Below, in pieces: positions 44,391 through 53,356 of a stretch of 64,000 nt of DNA. A program made the translations under genes and the position numbers. Below the pieces are notes generated by a model. The model saw only the letters and a list, made by a program, of their open reading frames with translations, was not told the origin of the DNA and ran no database searches. Location of the stretch: NCBI GenBank assembly GCA_023397905.1, contig JAEWSZ010000051.1:6084-70083 (forward strand), given 5' to 3'. How positions within the stretch are numbered: the stretch's first letter is position 1; every line of letters begins with the position of its first letter. The DNA comes from Bacillota bacterium. GTDB taxonomy: Bacteria; Bacillota; Clostridia; Acetivibrionales; DSM-1351.

Positions 44391-45236
44391 ATGACTATGA
44401 AATTGATAAAGTTCACTGAAAAGGGAAATATGGACATGGAGACGGAGTCTCATCAAAACTTTGTCAGCTCCATAAAATATGCCGCGCCAATGCATTACCA
44501 TGATTTCTTTGAGTTTTTCATGATAACGTCGGGGAGCGCTATTCACAACATAAATGGAAGAAGGCAGAAGATCACCGAGGGAACGCTGGTTTTTATCAGG
44601 CCCGATGATGTTCACGGATATGAATATGACGGAGACAGGGACTGCCAGTTTATAAACATCCCATACACTAAAAAAGCCATAAAGGATGTTTTCGCCTACC
44701 TGGGAAACTCCTTTTACAGCGAAAGGCTGTTATCACCTGAAATGCCGCCGTACACCATCCTCTCGCCAATTGAGAAAGTAGACCTCCTGGAGCGTTTTGA
44801 TAAAATATACATGTTTCCTCCGGAGGACAAGCAGAGGATAAGAATACAGCTGAGAAGCATTCTGGTGGAAATACTGACGCAATATTTTCCCACAAGCAAG
44901 GACGGCGGGCATATGGCCCTGCCTCTGTGGATGGAGTTGGTCCTCACCCAGATGCAGAAAAAAGAGAATTTCACAAGAGGAGTGGAAAGGATATACGAGC
45001 TTTCCGGAAGGAGCGTGGGGCATATAAACAGGGTTTTTAAAAACCGCCTGAATACCACGCCTTCGGATTATGTAAATCATGTCAGGCTCAATTTTGCCAA
45101 GACCCTTTTGACGACTTCCGATTCCAGCGTCGTGGATATAGCCATGGAAGCGGGGTTTAACAATCTGAGCCATTTTTACCATCTTTTCAGGGCACATTTC
45201 AACACAACTCCGTCCCTGCTGAGGAAAAAGAAGTAG
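44391..45236 (+). CDS. AraC-family regulator with cupin sensor domain
   Basis: The 281-residue protein has an N-terminal cupin-type sugar-binding domain (MHYHDFFEFFMITSG, FIRPDDVHGYEYDG) and a C-terminal double helix-turn-helix (GRSVGHINRVFKN, then AGFNNLSHFYHLFRAHF). It diverges from the GH2 beta-mannosidase gene and probably switches it in response to a mannoside. GGAGG lies five bases before ATG 44391; ATG 44397 is an alternative. Confidence 0.9.
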   Translation: MTMKLIKFTEKGNMDMETESHQNFVSSIKYAAPMHYHDFFEFFMITSGSAIHNINGRRQKITEGTLVFIRPDDVHGYEYDGDRDCQFINIPYTKKAIKDVFAYLGNSFYSERLLSPEMPPYTILSPIEKVDLLERFDKIYMFPPEDKQRIRIQLRSILVEILTQYFPTSKDGGHMALPLWMELVLTQMQKKENFTRGVERIYELSGRSVGHINRVFKNRLNTTPSDYVNHVRLNFAKTLLTTSDSSVVDIAMEAGFNNLSHFYHLFRAHFNTTPSLLRKKK

Positions 45237-45362
45237 CGGGGCCGGTTTATCAAAATTAAAGTACAAAAATGAAATGGAAAAAGAAGTAAAATGCAAAGAG
45301 TATAAAAAGAGTACAAATAAAATGAAAAGCATAAAAGGCCAAACGGTAAAGGAGAAAAAGCG

Positions 45363-45854
45363 TTGAAAAACTTATTTTTTTATCAGACGGAAATCGGACG
45401 CATGGGAATAGCCGAACAGGATAACCGCATTACGGATGTCTTTTTTGAGACCGACGAGTACCCGGGCAAGTCGGGGGATTTGAAAGGATTTAACTTGGTG
45501 GAAACAGAGCTGCTGAAAAAGGCGGGAACTCAGCTCGGGGAGTATTTGGCGGGCAAGCGTCAGAAATTTGAGCTGCCTCTGGACCCAAAAGGTACGGCGT
45601 TTATGAAGGATGTGTGGAAAAGCCTGTGCGAGATTCCCTACGGAAGTATAAAGACCTATAAGGAGACGGCGGAGGCGGTGGGAAACGCAAAGGCATGCAG
45701 AGCGGTAGGCCTTGCCAACAACCGCAATCCCATACCCATATTCATACCCTGCCACAGGGTGGTCGGAACCGGAGGAAAGCTCACAGGATACAGAGGCGGC
45801 CTGGAACTTAAGGCAAGACTTCTGGAACTGGAAAAGCAATATATATATATTTAA
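45363..45854 (+). CDS. ogt: Methylated-DNA--protein-cysteine methyltransferase
   Basis: The 163-residue suicide repair protein takes alkyl groups from O6-alkylguanine. Acceptor Cys130 is in IPCHRVVGTGG, and the DNA-binding segment ACRAVGLANNRNP precedes it. It starts with TTG, eight bases after AAGGAG. It follows the AraC gene by 126 AG-rich bases without sign of shared function. Confidence 0.94.
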   Translation: MKNLFFYQTEIGRMGIAEQDNRITDVFFETDEYPGKSGDLKGFNLVETELLKKAGTQLGEYLAGKRQKFELPLDPKGTAFMKDVWKSLCEIPYGSIKTYKETAEAVGNAKACRAVGLANNRNPIPIFIPCHRVVGTGGKLTGYRGGLELKARLLELEKQYIYI

Positions 45855-46065
45855 ATACGGCGCTGAAGAAATTGATTATCTAAAAAAAGATAAGAAGCTG
45901 GGCACTGTCCATGGAATAGCATACTTGTGATAAAGTTGGGTATATATTATTATATACTCTTTTTGTTTTTGTAATTGTTTTATGTATGCCATTACCAGGC
46001 CCACGGTAACGGGCGCAGTGACTTTATACGACTTATGTGGGTCAGAAAGGTCAAGGGTACTTAAT

Positions 46066-46287
46066 ATGGGGAAATTTGAAAGATATGAAAGGGTAGGGCT
46101 GAGAGACAAGGAGACCAACGCTCTGATAGCCGTATATCCTAAAAAGCCGGAAGGCCCGGACGATAAAATCGAAGAGGATGTAAAGTACTGGTACTATCAG
46201 CAGAGCTGCTCCGCCGAAGAGGAATTGAAGGGCCTGTTTGTGGACCAGCTGACAGAGCATGAGCTGAAATCCGCACAGGGAAAATAA
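46066..46287 (+). CDS. Small acidic protein of unknown function
   Basis: This 73-residue protein (MGKFERYERVGLRDKETNAL) is charged and soluble, and I do not recognise it. AAGGG lies about 10 bases before the ATG at 46066; an upstream frame from 45982 has no ribosome site. It stands alone just before structured RNA copy B. Low complexity is not seen, and the gene could be real or spurious. Confidence 0.45.
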   Translation: MGKFERYERVGLRDKETNALIAVYPKKPEGPDDKIEEDVKYWYYQQSCSAEEELKGLFVDQLTEHELKSAQGK

Positions 46288-46310
46288 AAATAAAAAAGAC
46301 GCCTGAGGAT

Positions 46311-46649
46311 GGGAGTTCAAAATTAAGTAAGTCGATATATGTGAAAAATTTAATCTGTTATTGGTCCGCGAGGACAACTTACATCAATGGGACCGAAACT
46401 GTTGAGATATTTGATTTGAATTTGTTGGTGAAGCATGGATGATTTTACCGGAAAACCAATACGATGTTGGTTTTAGCGAACTATGAGTCCATGGACGGCG
46501 AATGTGAGCGACGGTAAAATCGTCCGGGATGAACCATTACTGATTCAATCAAATATCTTGGGTTTCGTCCCAGGGATGTAAGTTAGTCCGGGAGGACCGT
46601 TATAATGAAGATTTCACATATATCGAAGTTGTTAGTTTGTAACACTCCC
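46311..46649 (+). ncRNA. Large structured RNA candidate, copy B
   Basis: This is a diverged second copy of the element at 29368. The outer helices are GGGAGT/ACTCCC (46311, 46644) and TCGATATATGTGAAA with its complement (46332-46346, 46612-46626). Inner helices are GGTCC/GGACC (46363, 46594), AACTTACATC/GATGTAAGTT (46376, 46575), AGATATTTGATT/AATCAAATATCT (46405, 46547), GGATGATTTTACCG with CGGTAAAATCGTCC (46437, 46512) and AAAACCA/TGGTTTT (46452, 46468). The core AGCGAACTATGAG onward matches copy A. Helices differ in sequence from copy A yet stay paired. A T-rich run after 46660 may end the transcript. It lies between a small gene and the convergent arsR. Confidence 0.72.
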
Positions 46650-46673
46650 CTTTGCCGGCAGCATTTTTTATTT

Positions 46674-46952
46674 TTATTCGTCCTTAAGGAGTATTCTGGC
46701 GATATTTATGATGTCTTCGTCCACCACACTGTAGCATATCTCCAGGCCGTTGCGCCGGCCCTCGATTATTCCCGCGGCCTTGAGCCTGGCAAGGTGCTGT
46801 GAAACAGTTGACTGGGGCAGGTCAAGGCACTCCTGTATTTTGGTGACATTGCACCCGCCGTCCAAAAGCCCCTTTACTATGCACAGCCTGTGAGGATGTG
46901 CCAGCGCCTTGATTTTCTCGGCTTTTTTCTCATAAACTTTCAGATCAATCAA
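46674..46952 (-). CDS. ArsR-family transcriptional regulator
   Basis: The 92-residue winged-helix protein carries IKALAHPHRLCIVKGLL and the recognition helix LPQSTVSQHLARLKAAGI. It has cysteines at 24, 34, 42 and 73 that could sense metal or reactive sulfur. It follows the large sulfur-transfer fusion gene on the same strand after 42 bases. Regulation of that gene by persulfide or redox state is a reasonable inference, but the sensory cysteines are not proven. Confidence 0.88.
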   Translation of the reverse strand: MIDLKVYEKKAEKIKALAHPHRLCIVKGLLDGGCNVTKIQECLDLPQSTVSQHLARLKAAGIIEGRRNGLEICYSVVDEDIINIARILLKDE

Positions 46953-46994
46953 ATCAGAAACCTCCTTAAAGGACCAATCTATGTTATATAAATA

Positions 46995-49499
46995 TTATAT
47001 GAACAAACTCATATCCGATTCCTCGGCGGAACCCAGAAAGGATGCCACACCGCCCACGGTAACACCGTCTATCAGTTCCTCTCTTTTAATTCCCATAATG
47101 TCCATGGACATATTGCAGGCCACAAACTCGACACCGTTGCTTTTAGCCTGATCAATAAGTGATTCCAATGAAAATATATCCTTTTTGTTCATCAGATAGC
47201 GGATCATTTTGGGCCCGATCCCGGCCATATTCATCTTTGAAAGGGCCAATTTTTTCGACCCTTTAGGCATCATAACACCAAACATTCTGGAAATAAAGTC
47301 TTTTTTTACTCCGGGACCGCCGGCCTTCCTCAGGATATTCAGCCCCCAGAAGGTAAAAAACATGGTGACCTTCCTGCCCATGGCTGCTGCGCCGTTGGCT
47401 ATAATAAACGAGGCGATGGCCCTGTCAAGATCGTTGCTGAATACGATCATGGATTTATTATTATTTTTCTGCGGGGCTTGCGGATTCTCCTTTTTTATTT
47501 CTTTTTTTATCCTGGCTGTAAAAACATTTTTTTCATAGGATACGCCCAACAGGTTGTTGCCGGTTGTTTTGCACCAGGTTTTGATATCTTCCTGAAAAGC
47601 GGGATCGGTTGCTTGGACTTCCAGAACTTCATTGTAGTCCATGGAGCTGACGGCGTTGAAAACCGCCATAATCGGACCGGGACACTGGAGTCCGCAGGCG
47701 TCCAGCTGCAACACCGTATTTTCTTCGCCGGAAGCTGAGCCGGAATCATACCTATTGCCGGAGCCTCTTTTTGACGCTGCTATTTCCCGCAAGGTATCTC
47801 CGGCTCCGGAGGATGTGCCCCGGCTGTCCGCTTCTTCGGTTGACTGCTTCAAAGTCGCGGTGTGGTAGGTCTTGTAGCCTCCGCTTAAATTCCTTACGTC
47901 CAGAAAACCTTTTTGCATAAGCAGCCTGGCCGCAAGGTATCCTCTAAGGCCCACCTGGCAGAAAATATAGACCGTTTTGTCAGGCGGCAGTTCTCCGAGC
48001 CTTTCCCGCAAACTGTCCAGGGGGATATTGACGGCTCCGGGTATGGTCCCCAGCTGAGCTTCCTCCGGCTCTCTGACATCCAGCAGGATATCCTTGCCGG
48101 TATCGATGCTGTCCACCTCATCCCAGTGGAATATTGCCGCATCACCTTTTAGTATATTGGCAGCAGTATATCCCGCTATATTCACAGGGTCCTTTGCGGA
48201 GGAATAGGGCGGGGCGTATGCCAGCTCCAGCTTTTCCAGGTCGTATACGGTCATACCGGCCCTCATGGCGGCGGACAGCACATCAATCCTCTTGTCGACA
48301 CCGTCATAGCCGATGATCTGCGCGCCCAGCAGCTTTCCGCCGGCCTTTTCGAAAAGGAGCTTTATGGACATTGGTATGGCTCCGGGGTAATAGCCGGCGT
48401 GAGAAGCGGTGTGGGTAAAGGACTTTTCATACATAGCCCCGTTCCTTTTTAAGATTTTCTCGTTGTTTCCGGATACGGCCACGGTCAAATCAAATATCTT
48501 GACAATGGAAGTGCCCTGTACGCCTTCAAATTTTTCAGCAAAGCCGCATATGTTGTTGGCAGCAATACGGCCCTGCTTGTTGGCCGGTCCTGCGAGAGGG
48601 ATGAGCGCCTCGTTACCGCTGATAAAGTCCTTTACTTCAATGGCATCTCCGGCGGCGTAGATGTCCGGATCGGAGGTCTGAAGATATTCATTCACAAGAA
48701 TACCTCCGGTTCTGCCCAGCTTGAGGCCTGCGGCAACGGCCAGCCCGGATTCGGGCCTGACCCCGATGCCCATAATGACCATGTCGGTTTTCAGGATCTT
48801 GCCGCTTGACAGTTTCACTCCGATGGAGTTCCCGTCACTTTCAAAGGCCTCCACAGCGTCCTTTAAATACAATTTTACATTTTTGGCCTTTAAATGCTGG
48901 TGGACCAGGGCGGCCATTTCAAAATCCAGAGGGCCGATCACGTGGTCGGCCAATTCCACAATCGTGACATCTACTCCAAGTCCATGGAGATTTTCCGCAA
49001 CTTCCAGACCGATAAAACCGGCTCCCACTATGACCGCGCTCCGGGGCTTCACATTGTCCGCATACTCTTTGATCCTGTATGTATCAGGTATATTCCGGAG
49101 GGTGAAGATCCCGGGGGTATCGATTCCTTCCAGCCTGGGCCTTATGGGTTCTGCGCCCGGCGACAGTATCAGTTTGTCATATGTTTCAGTATATGTTTTG
49201 TTGCCGGTTATGCTGAAAATTTCCACTGTCTTATTTTCAGGGGATATTTTCGTGACCTCGGAAAATATTCTCACATCAATATTGAACCGCTGCTTCATTT
49301 TTTCAGGTGTCTGCACCAGCAGCTTTTCTTTATCTTTTATGACCTCTCCTATATAGTAGGGAAGCCCGCAATTGGCATAAGAGATGTGTCCGCCTTTTTC
49401 TACCAGTATGATTTCGGCGCTTTCATCAAGTCTGCGAAGCCTTGCGGCCGCGCTTGCACCGCCTGCCACACCTCCGATAATAACCACTTTCATTCCCAT
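46995..49499 (-). CDS. Four-domain sulfur-transfer fusion: CoA-disulfide reductase-like, rhodanese, TusA, DsrE
   Basis: The 834-residue protein joins an FAD/NAD(P) disulfide reductase of the CoA-disulfide/persulfide reductase class (GGVAGGASAAARLR, Cys44 in SYANCGLPYYIG), a rhodanese domain (about 460-555, Cys514 in IFCQVGLRG), a TusA domain (Cys602 and Cys606 in ACGLQCPGP) and a DsrE-type domain (about 680-834, Cys795 in FVACNMSMD). It should reduce CoA or protein persulfides and pass sulfane sulfur between the domains. GGAGG lies six bases before ATG 49499. The ArsR gene downstream probably controls it. Fusions of these domains are known, so the architecture is rare rather than unique. Confidence 0.93.
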   Translation of the reverse strand: MGMKVVIIGGVAGGASAAARLRRLDESAEIILVEKGGHISYANCGLPYYIGEVIKDKEKLLVQTPEKMKQRFNIDVRIFSEVTKISPENKTVEIFSITGNKTYTETYDKLILSPGAEPIRPRLEGIDTPGIFTLRNIPDTYRIKEYADNVKPRSAVIVGAGFIGLEVAENLHGLGVDVTIVELADHVIGPLDFEMAALVHQHLKAKNVKLYLKDAVEAFESDGNSIGVKLSSGKILKTDMVIMGIGVRPESGLAVAAGLKLGRTGGILVNEYLQTSDPDIYAAGDAIEVKDFISGNEALIPLAGPANKQGRIAANNICGFAEKFEGVQGTSIVKIFDLTVAVSGNNEKILKRNGAMYEKSFTHTASHAGYYPGAIPMSIKLLFEKAGGKLLGAQIIGYDGVDKRIDVLSAAMRAGMTVYDLEKLELAYAPPYSSAKDPVNIAGYTAANILKGDAAIFHWDEVDSIDTGKDILLDVREPEEAQLGTIPGAVNIPLDSLRERLGELPPDKTVYIFCQVGLRGYLAARLLMQKGFLDVRNLSGGYKTYHTATLKQSTEEADSRGTSSGAGDTLREIAASKRGSGNRYDSGSASGEENTVLQLDACGLQCPGPIMAVFNAVSSMDYNEVLEVQATDPAFQEDIKTWCKTTGNNLLGVSYEKNVFTARIKKEIKKENPQAPQKNNNKSMIVFSNDLDRAIASFIIANGAAAMGRKVTMFFTFWGLNILRKAGGPGVKKDFISRMFGVMMPKGSKKLALSKMNMAGIGPKMIRYLMNKKDIFSLESLIDQAKSNGVEFVACNMSMDIMGIKREELIDGVTVGGVASFLGSAEESDMSLFI

Positions 49500-49724
49500 A
49501 GTACACCTCCGTAATATTTGTATATCGTTATATTATGATTTTAGGATATAAATGGTATATTGTCAATTAAATAAAAGTTCGGAGAAGGCTGAGACTTTGA
49601 ATAAATCCGTGCATAAAATGCATAATAAGGATTGGAGCGAAGCACAGGAGCAGCATTTTTCCGGCAGTGCTCCGAATATGAAACCTTACGCAGGTTGGGA
49701 AAAACTTATTACCGGAGGATGTCC

Positions 49725-49862
49725 ATGGACAAAAATAAGAGAAGCAGAAAAACAAAGAGCAGAAAAGAAGACGAGGCTTTCCCTTCAAAAAATATCAAGC
49801 ATGACCCCCAGGCCGAAAGCGCGAGGGCAAAATTCGGAAAGGACACCGTTGCCGGGGAATGA
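49725..49862 (+). CDS. Small basic protein, possibly CPC_1213-like
   Basis: The 45-residue protein starts MDKNKRSRKTKSRKEDE and ends with KHDPQAESARAKFGKD. The last part resembles the short clostridial CPC_1213-type proteins as I remember them. CCGGAGGATG precedes the ATG at 49725. Its role is unknown. The gene is convergent with uppP and 28 bases from its end. Confidence 0.55.
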   Translation: MDKNKRSRKTKSRKEDEAFPSKNIKHDPQAESARAKFGKDTVAGE

Positions 49863-49890
49863 TCATAAGGCATGGCCAATTGGGGGATTT

Positions 49891-50748
49891 TTATTTGAAA
49901 ATCCCCAGGAACCCAAATATAATAACGATTACGGCAAAAATCATCCTGTAATATGCAAAACCGCGCAAGGGTTTCTTTTTCAAATAGGATATGAATTTGC
50001 TGATAACTGCTATGGCCACTACAAAAGCCACCAGGAAGCCCACAATGAGCGCTGTTATTTCAGTGGCGGTCAGCGTGGCGAGGCCGCCGATTTTTACTAT
50101 CTTTAAAAAGCTCATTCCAAACATTACGGGTATGGCGAGGAAAAAGGAGAATTCGGCCGATACCACAGTGGAAAGGCCGGCTACCCAGCCGCCGATGATG
50201 GTGGAGGCGGAGCGGGACATACCGGGAATTATTGCAAGGCATTGGAAAGCACCGATTATCAGGGCCTGCTTCGGAGTCACATTGAGCCTTTGTTTGGAGG
50301 AAGTGTTCGGATTGTTGTTTCTGAACCTGTTTTCGGCATATATCATCCAGACGGCGCCCAGAAACAGGACTATGGCTACGGATATGTAATTAAACAGGTA
50401 TTTGTCTGCCAGGTCGTTAAACAGGATACCCAGTACGGCCCCGGGAATACATGCGATGAATATCATGAACCAGAATTTAAAGCCTGATTTTTCATATCCG
50501 ACCTTTGAAGGAAGAAAATTGACAAGGGTGTCCTTGATCTTTCTCCAGTACAGGATCACCACCGCCATTATGGCTCCAAGCTGGATAACATATGTATACA
50601 TTTCCACATAATTCGGACTTGTACTTTTAAAGCCCAATAGATTCTCAAAAATAATCATGTGCCCGGTTGAAGATATGGGCAGAAATTCGGTAATTCCCTC
50701 AACTATACCAAGTACAATTGATTTCAGTATGAAAAGTAAAAAGTCCAT
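49891..50748 (-). CDS. uppP: Undecaprenyl-diphosphatase UppP (BacA)
   Basis: The integral membrane enzyme (285 residues) dephosphorylates undecaprenyl pyrophosphate to recycle the lipid carrier for cell-wall synthesis, and gives bacitracin resistance when abundant. Active-site motifs are IVEGITEFLPISSTGH at the N-terminus and PGMSRSASTIIGGW near the middle. About eight membrane helices are present. ATG 50748 is preceded by AAAAGG; a GTG at 50760 in frame is an alternative. The gene stands alone. Confidence 0.95.
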   Translation of the reverse strand: MDFLLFILKSIVLGIVEGITEFLPISSTGHMIIFENLLGFKSTSPNYVEMYTYVIQLGAIMAVVILYWRKIKDTLVNFLPSKVGYEKSGFKFWFMIFIACIPGAVLGILFNDLADKYLFNYISVAIVLFLGAVWMIYAENRFRNNNPNTSSKQRLNVTPKQALIIGAFQCLAIIPGMSRSASTIIGGWVAGLSTVVSAEFSFFLAIPVMFGMSFLKIVKIGGLATLTATEITALIVGFLVAFVVAIAVISKFISYLKKKPLRGFAYYRMIFAVIVIIFGFLGIFK

Positions 50749-51012
50749 TATGTTATTCACCTTTTCCTTATTGATGATAGGTTCTCTTTATAGGTTACAA
50801 AACAAACCCGCTTTAGTCAAGCCGTTTGATAATTGGGGCAATATTGCGGAATACCTACATTGAGAGTTTACGACAATTTAATTTGATTTGTCTGATGATA
50901 AACGGGTAGAAATTATAGTGGACACATTACCCTACTACCTGTACAATATCTTTTGGATAAAGTTTTTTATCATTGTATGTAAATATACCGGACATGTGAA
51001 TGGAGAGATATT

Positions 51013-51672
51013 GTGAGATTGAGAAGAAAACCATGGGCAAGGCCTGAATTGGCGGCGTGTGATTTTTTTATTGACGATCCGCCCCGGCACAGGGGCAGGT
51101 GGCGGGAGCTTTTCGGCAACGGTAACCCAATGCATCTGGAGCTGGGCTGCGGAAAGGGCGGATTTATTTCAAAGATGGCCGCCGCCAATCAACACATAAA
51201 CTATATTGCGGTAGATATAAAAAGCGAAGTGCTTGCGCTTGCCAAGCGCAAGATAGAGTATGAATTTTCTGCCGCGGGAACGGCGGAAATAAAAAATATA
51301 AAGCTCATGTCCCAGAATATTGAGCAGATTGACAGCATGCTTGATGAGGCCGACGCCATAGAGAAAATTTATATCAACTTCTGCAATCCATGGCCTAAAA
51401 GTCCTTATAAAAAGAAAAGGCTGACCCATGGCAAGCAGCTTGTGAAATATAAGGTCTTCCTCAAAAAAGGCGGCGAGGTGTGGTTCAAAACAGACGATGA
51501 CGAACTTTTTCAAGATTCTGTTAAATATTTTGAAGAAAATGGGTTCATAATAAAATATACTACGGAGGATCTGCATGCAAGCGGATTTGAAGGAAGCGTA
51601 CCCACAGAGCATGAAATAATGTTTTCAGAAGAAGGTATAAAAATAAAGTTTTTGATTGCAGTATTGATTTGA
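51013..51672 (+). CDS. trmB: tRNA (guanine-N7-)-methyltransferase TrmB
   Basis: The 219-residue class I methyltransferase makes m7G46 in tRNA. It shows LELGCGKGGFIS for S-adenosylmethionine binding, YINFCNPWPKSPYKKKR, the family's tRNA-contact motif, and FKTDDDELF. It starts with GTG, six bases after GGAGAG. The 250 bases upstream hold nothing else I can support. Confidence 0.93.
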   Translation: MRLRRKPWARPELAACDFFIDDPPRHRGRWRELFGNGNPMHLELGCGKGGFISKMAAANQHINYIAVDIKSEVLALAKRKIEYEFSAAGTAEIKNIKLMSQNIEQIDSMLDEADAIEKIYINFCNPWPKSPYKKKRLTHGKQLVKYKVFLKKGGEVWFKTDDDELFQDSVKYFEENGFIIKYTTEDLHASGFEGSVPTEHEIMFSEEGIKIKFLIAVLI

Positions 51673-51805
51673 AGCTGTTAAGAAGTTTGAATCCTATTTC
51701 TGTCAGTTATTAGTAAAAATATATTGTTAAAAACAAATGCAGCTTAAATGTAGCTTAATTAGGGACCATTATAATTATCAAAATAACGAAAAAGGAAAGT
51801 GGCAT

Positions 51806-52531
51806 ATGGAATTTTACCAACAGATATCAAAATACTACGATGAAATATTTCCTACGGGAGACGAGCAGGTCAGATTTTTAAATGAGATCGCCGGCACTCC
51901 TCCCAAGTCCGTATTGGACATCGCATGCGGAACGGGAGGATATTCCCTCGAACTGTGCAAACAGGGCTATGACGTGACTGCGGTGGACCTGGACGGCCGG
52001 ATGCTGGAGCAGCTGGAAGAGAAGGCACGGCAAAGCGGGCTTCAGGTGAATTATTTGCAGGCAAATATGCTGGAACTGGGAGAAAAGCTGTCTGAAAGGT
52101 ATGATATGGCCTTTTGCATCGGCAATTCAATAGTGCACCTGGAAAATATGCTTCAAATAAAGGAGTTTTTGTCCGATATAAAGAAGATATTGGATAACGA
52201 CGGCAGTCTGGTGCTGCAGATAATCAATTTTGACAGGATATTGCTCAGGGATATAAAGAGCCTGCCAACAATAGAAAATAAGGACACCGGGCTGACTTTT
52301 GAAAGAAATTATGATTATGACAAGCAGAAGAACACTATTTATTTTAAAACAAGGCTAAATGTGGGGAACAGGACCTTCGACGGCATGGTACCCCTGTATC
52401 CGCTGCGCCAGGATGAACTGGTGGAAGCGGCCCAGGAAGCCGGCTTTAAAAAGATTAAACTTTTTGAAGACTTCAACGGAAGCGAATTTGATAAATACAA
52501 TTCCTTTATGCTTGTATTATGGGCCAGATAA
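51806..52531 (+). CDS. Class I SAM-dependent methyltransferase
   Basis: The 241-residue protein begins MEFYQQISKYYDEIFPTG and has the SAM-binding motif VLDIACGTGGYSLEL, the acidic VTAVDLDGRMLEQL and a downstream AFCIGNSIVHL segment. The substrate cannot be read from the sequence; small molecules are typical for this type. AAAGGAAAG precedes ATG 51806. The XRE regulator gene follows after 42 bases. Confidence 0.85.
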   Translation: MEFYQQISKYYDEIFPTGDEQVRFLNEIAGTPPKSVLDIACGTGGYSLELCKQGYDVTAVDLDGRMLEQLEEKARQSGLQVNYLQANMLELGEKLSERYDMAFCIGNSIVHLENMLQIKEFLSDIKKILDNDGSLVLQIINFDRILLRDIKSLPTIENKDTGLTFERNYDYDKQKNTIYFKTRLNVGNRTFDGMVPLYPLRQDELVEAAQEAGFKKIKLFEDFNGSEFDKYNSFMLVLWAR

Positions 52532-52573
52532 CAGGGAGCCCGAAATATAGTTTTGAAGGGGAATATAGCAGAT

Positions 52574-53290
52574 ATGAGCAGAATCGGACAGGAAATAAAC
52601 AAGCTGAGGCTTCAGAAGGGAATGTCTCCAAAGCAGCTTGCAAAAAAGCTGGGAGTGTCGGAAGGTTTTATACTCGACATAGAATCCGGCAAAAAAATAA
52701 TAAATGACGATATGATCGGCAGGGTTTCAAAGGCGCTTGATTTTGAGCTTGGCCCCATCGGCCTGTTTGCCTCGGACGACAGGCTGAATGACCGGCCTGA
52801 GCCCCGCGCTTTAAAACCGAACCCAGGTACTGCGGCGGTAAGGACCGCCGGAAAGACTGCGGCAGATGCCGTAAACCAGCCTGTACAGGAGGTATGGGAC
52901 GACGCTTTCGGAAATATCCTGAAAACGGTGCCGGTATATGACTACAGAATGGACCGGCTGTTGGACAAAAAGCTTCTGCCCATTGAGAAAAACAAGGTTG
53001 AAGGGCAGCAGAAGGAAAAGGTTTTTTATTTGCATATTGAAGACGGAGATATGTCGGGCTTCAGGATTTTTAAAGGGGATAGGGCCTTTTCGGTGCTTAC
53101 CGGTGAAATAGACGGCGACGGAATATATTTTTTGGAATACAACGGATCCAGAGCGGTGAGGCAGGTTAAAAGGCTGCAGCAGGACAAAATCCTCCTGGTC
53201 AGCAACAAAGGGACCCTGGTTACGGAAACCATGGGTATTAAAAACGTCAAGGTTATAGCCAGGCTGCTGAAGCTTGAGATCGTATTGTGA
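52574..53290 (+). CDS. XRE-family regulator with LexA/S24-like C-terminal fold
   Basis: The 238-residue protein has an N-terminal helix-turn-helix (LRLQKGMSPKQLAKKLGVSE) and a linker. A C-terminal part resembles S24 peptidase-type domains: EDGDMSGFRIFKGDRAF and then AVRQVKRL. The serine of the usual GDSM motif seems replaced, though the lysine side (QVKRL) is kept, so self-cleavage is doubtful. AAGGGG lies 12 bases before ATG 52574; a TTG at 52553 is possible. It is the middle gene between a methyltransferase and corA. Its targets are unknown. Confidence 0.75.
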   Translation: MSRIGQEINKLRLQKGMSPKQLAKKLGVSEGFILDIESGKKIINDDMIGRVSKALDFELGPIGLFASDDRLNDRPEPRALKPNPGTAAVRTAGKTAADAVNQPVQEVWDDAFGNILKTVPVYDYRMDRLLDKKLLPIEKNKVEGQQKEKVFYLHIEDGDMSGFRIFKGDRAFSVLTGEIDGDGIYFLEYNGSRAVRQVKRLQQDKILLVSNKGTLVTETMGIKNVKVIARLLKLEIVL

Positions 53291-53356
53291 CAGCTGCTTT
53301 AAGCCGCAGGGCGGGATAATGCAGGTGAAAACCGGCAGTGTCAGGGAGAAGTACAT

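Noticed and set aside
49883..49906. Hairpin GGGGATTTT/AAAATCCCC between the 45-residue gene and uppP
   Set aside because: It overlaps the uppP coding end and has no T-run on either side, so I did not call a terminator.
49552..50106. Plus-strand open frame of 184 codons overlapping the uppP 3' end
   Set aside because: It runs antisense through conserved UppP sequence and has no ribosome site; only the 45-codon frame at 49725 has one.
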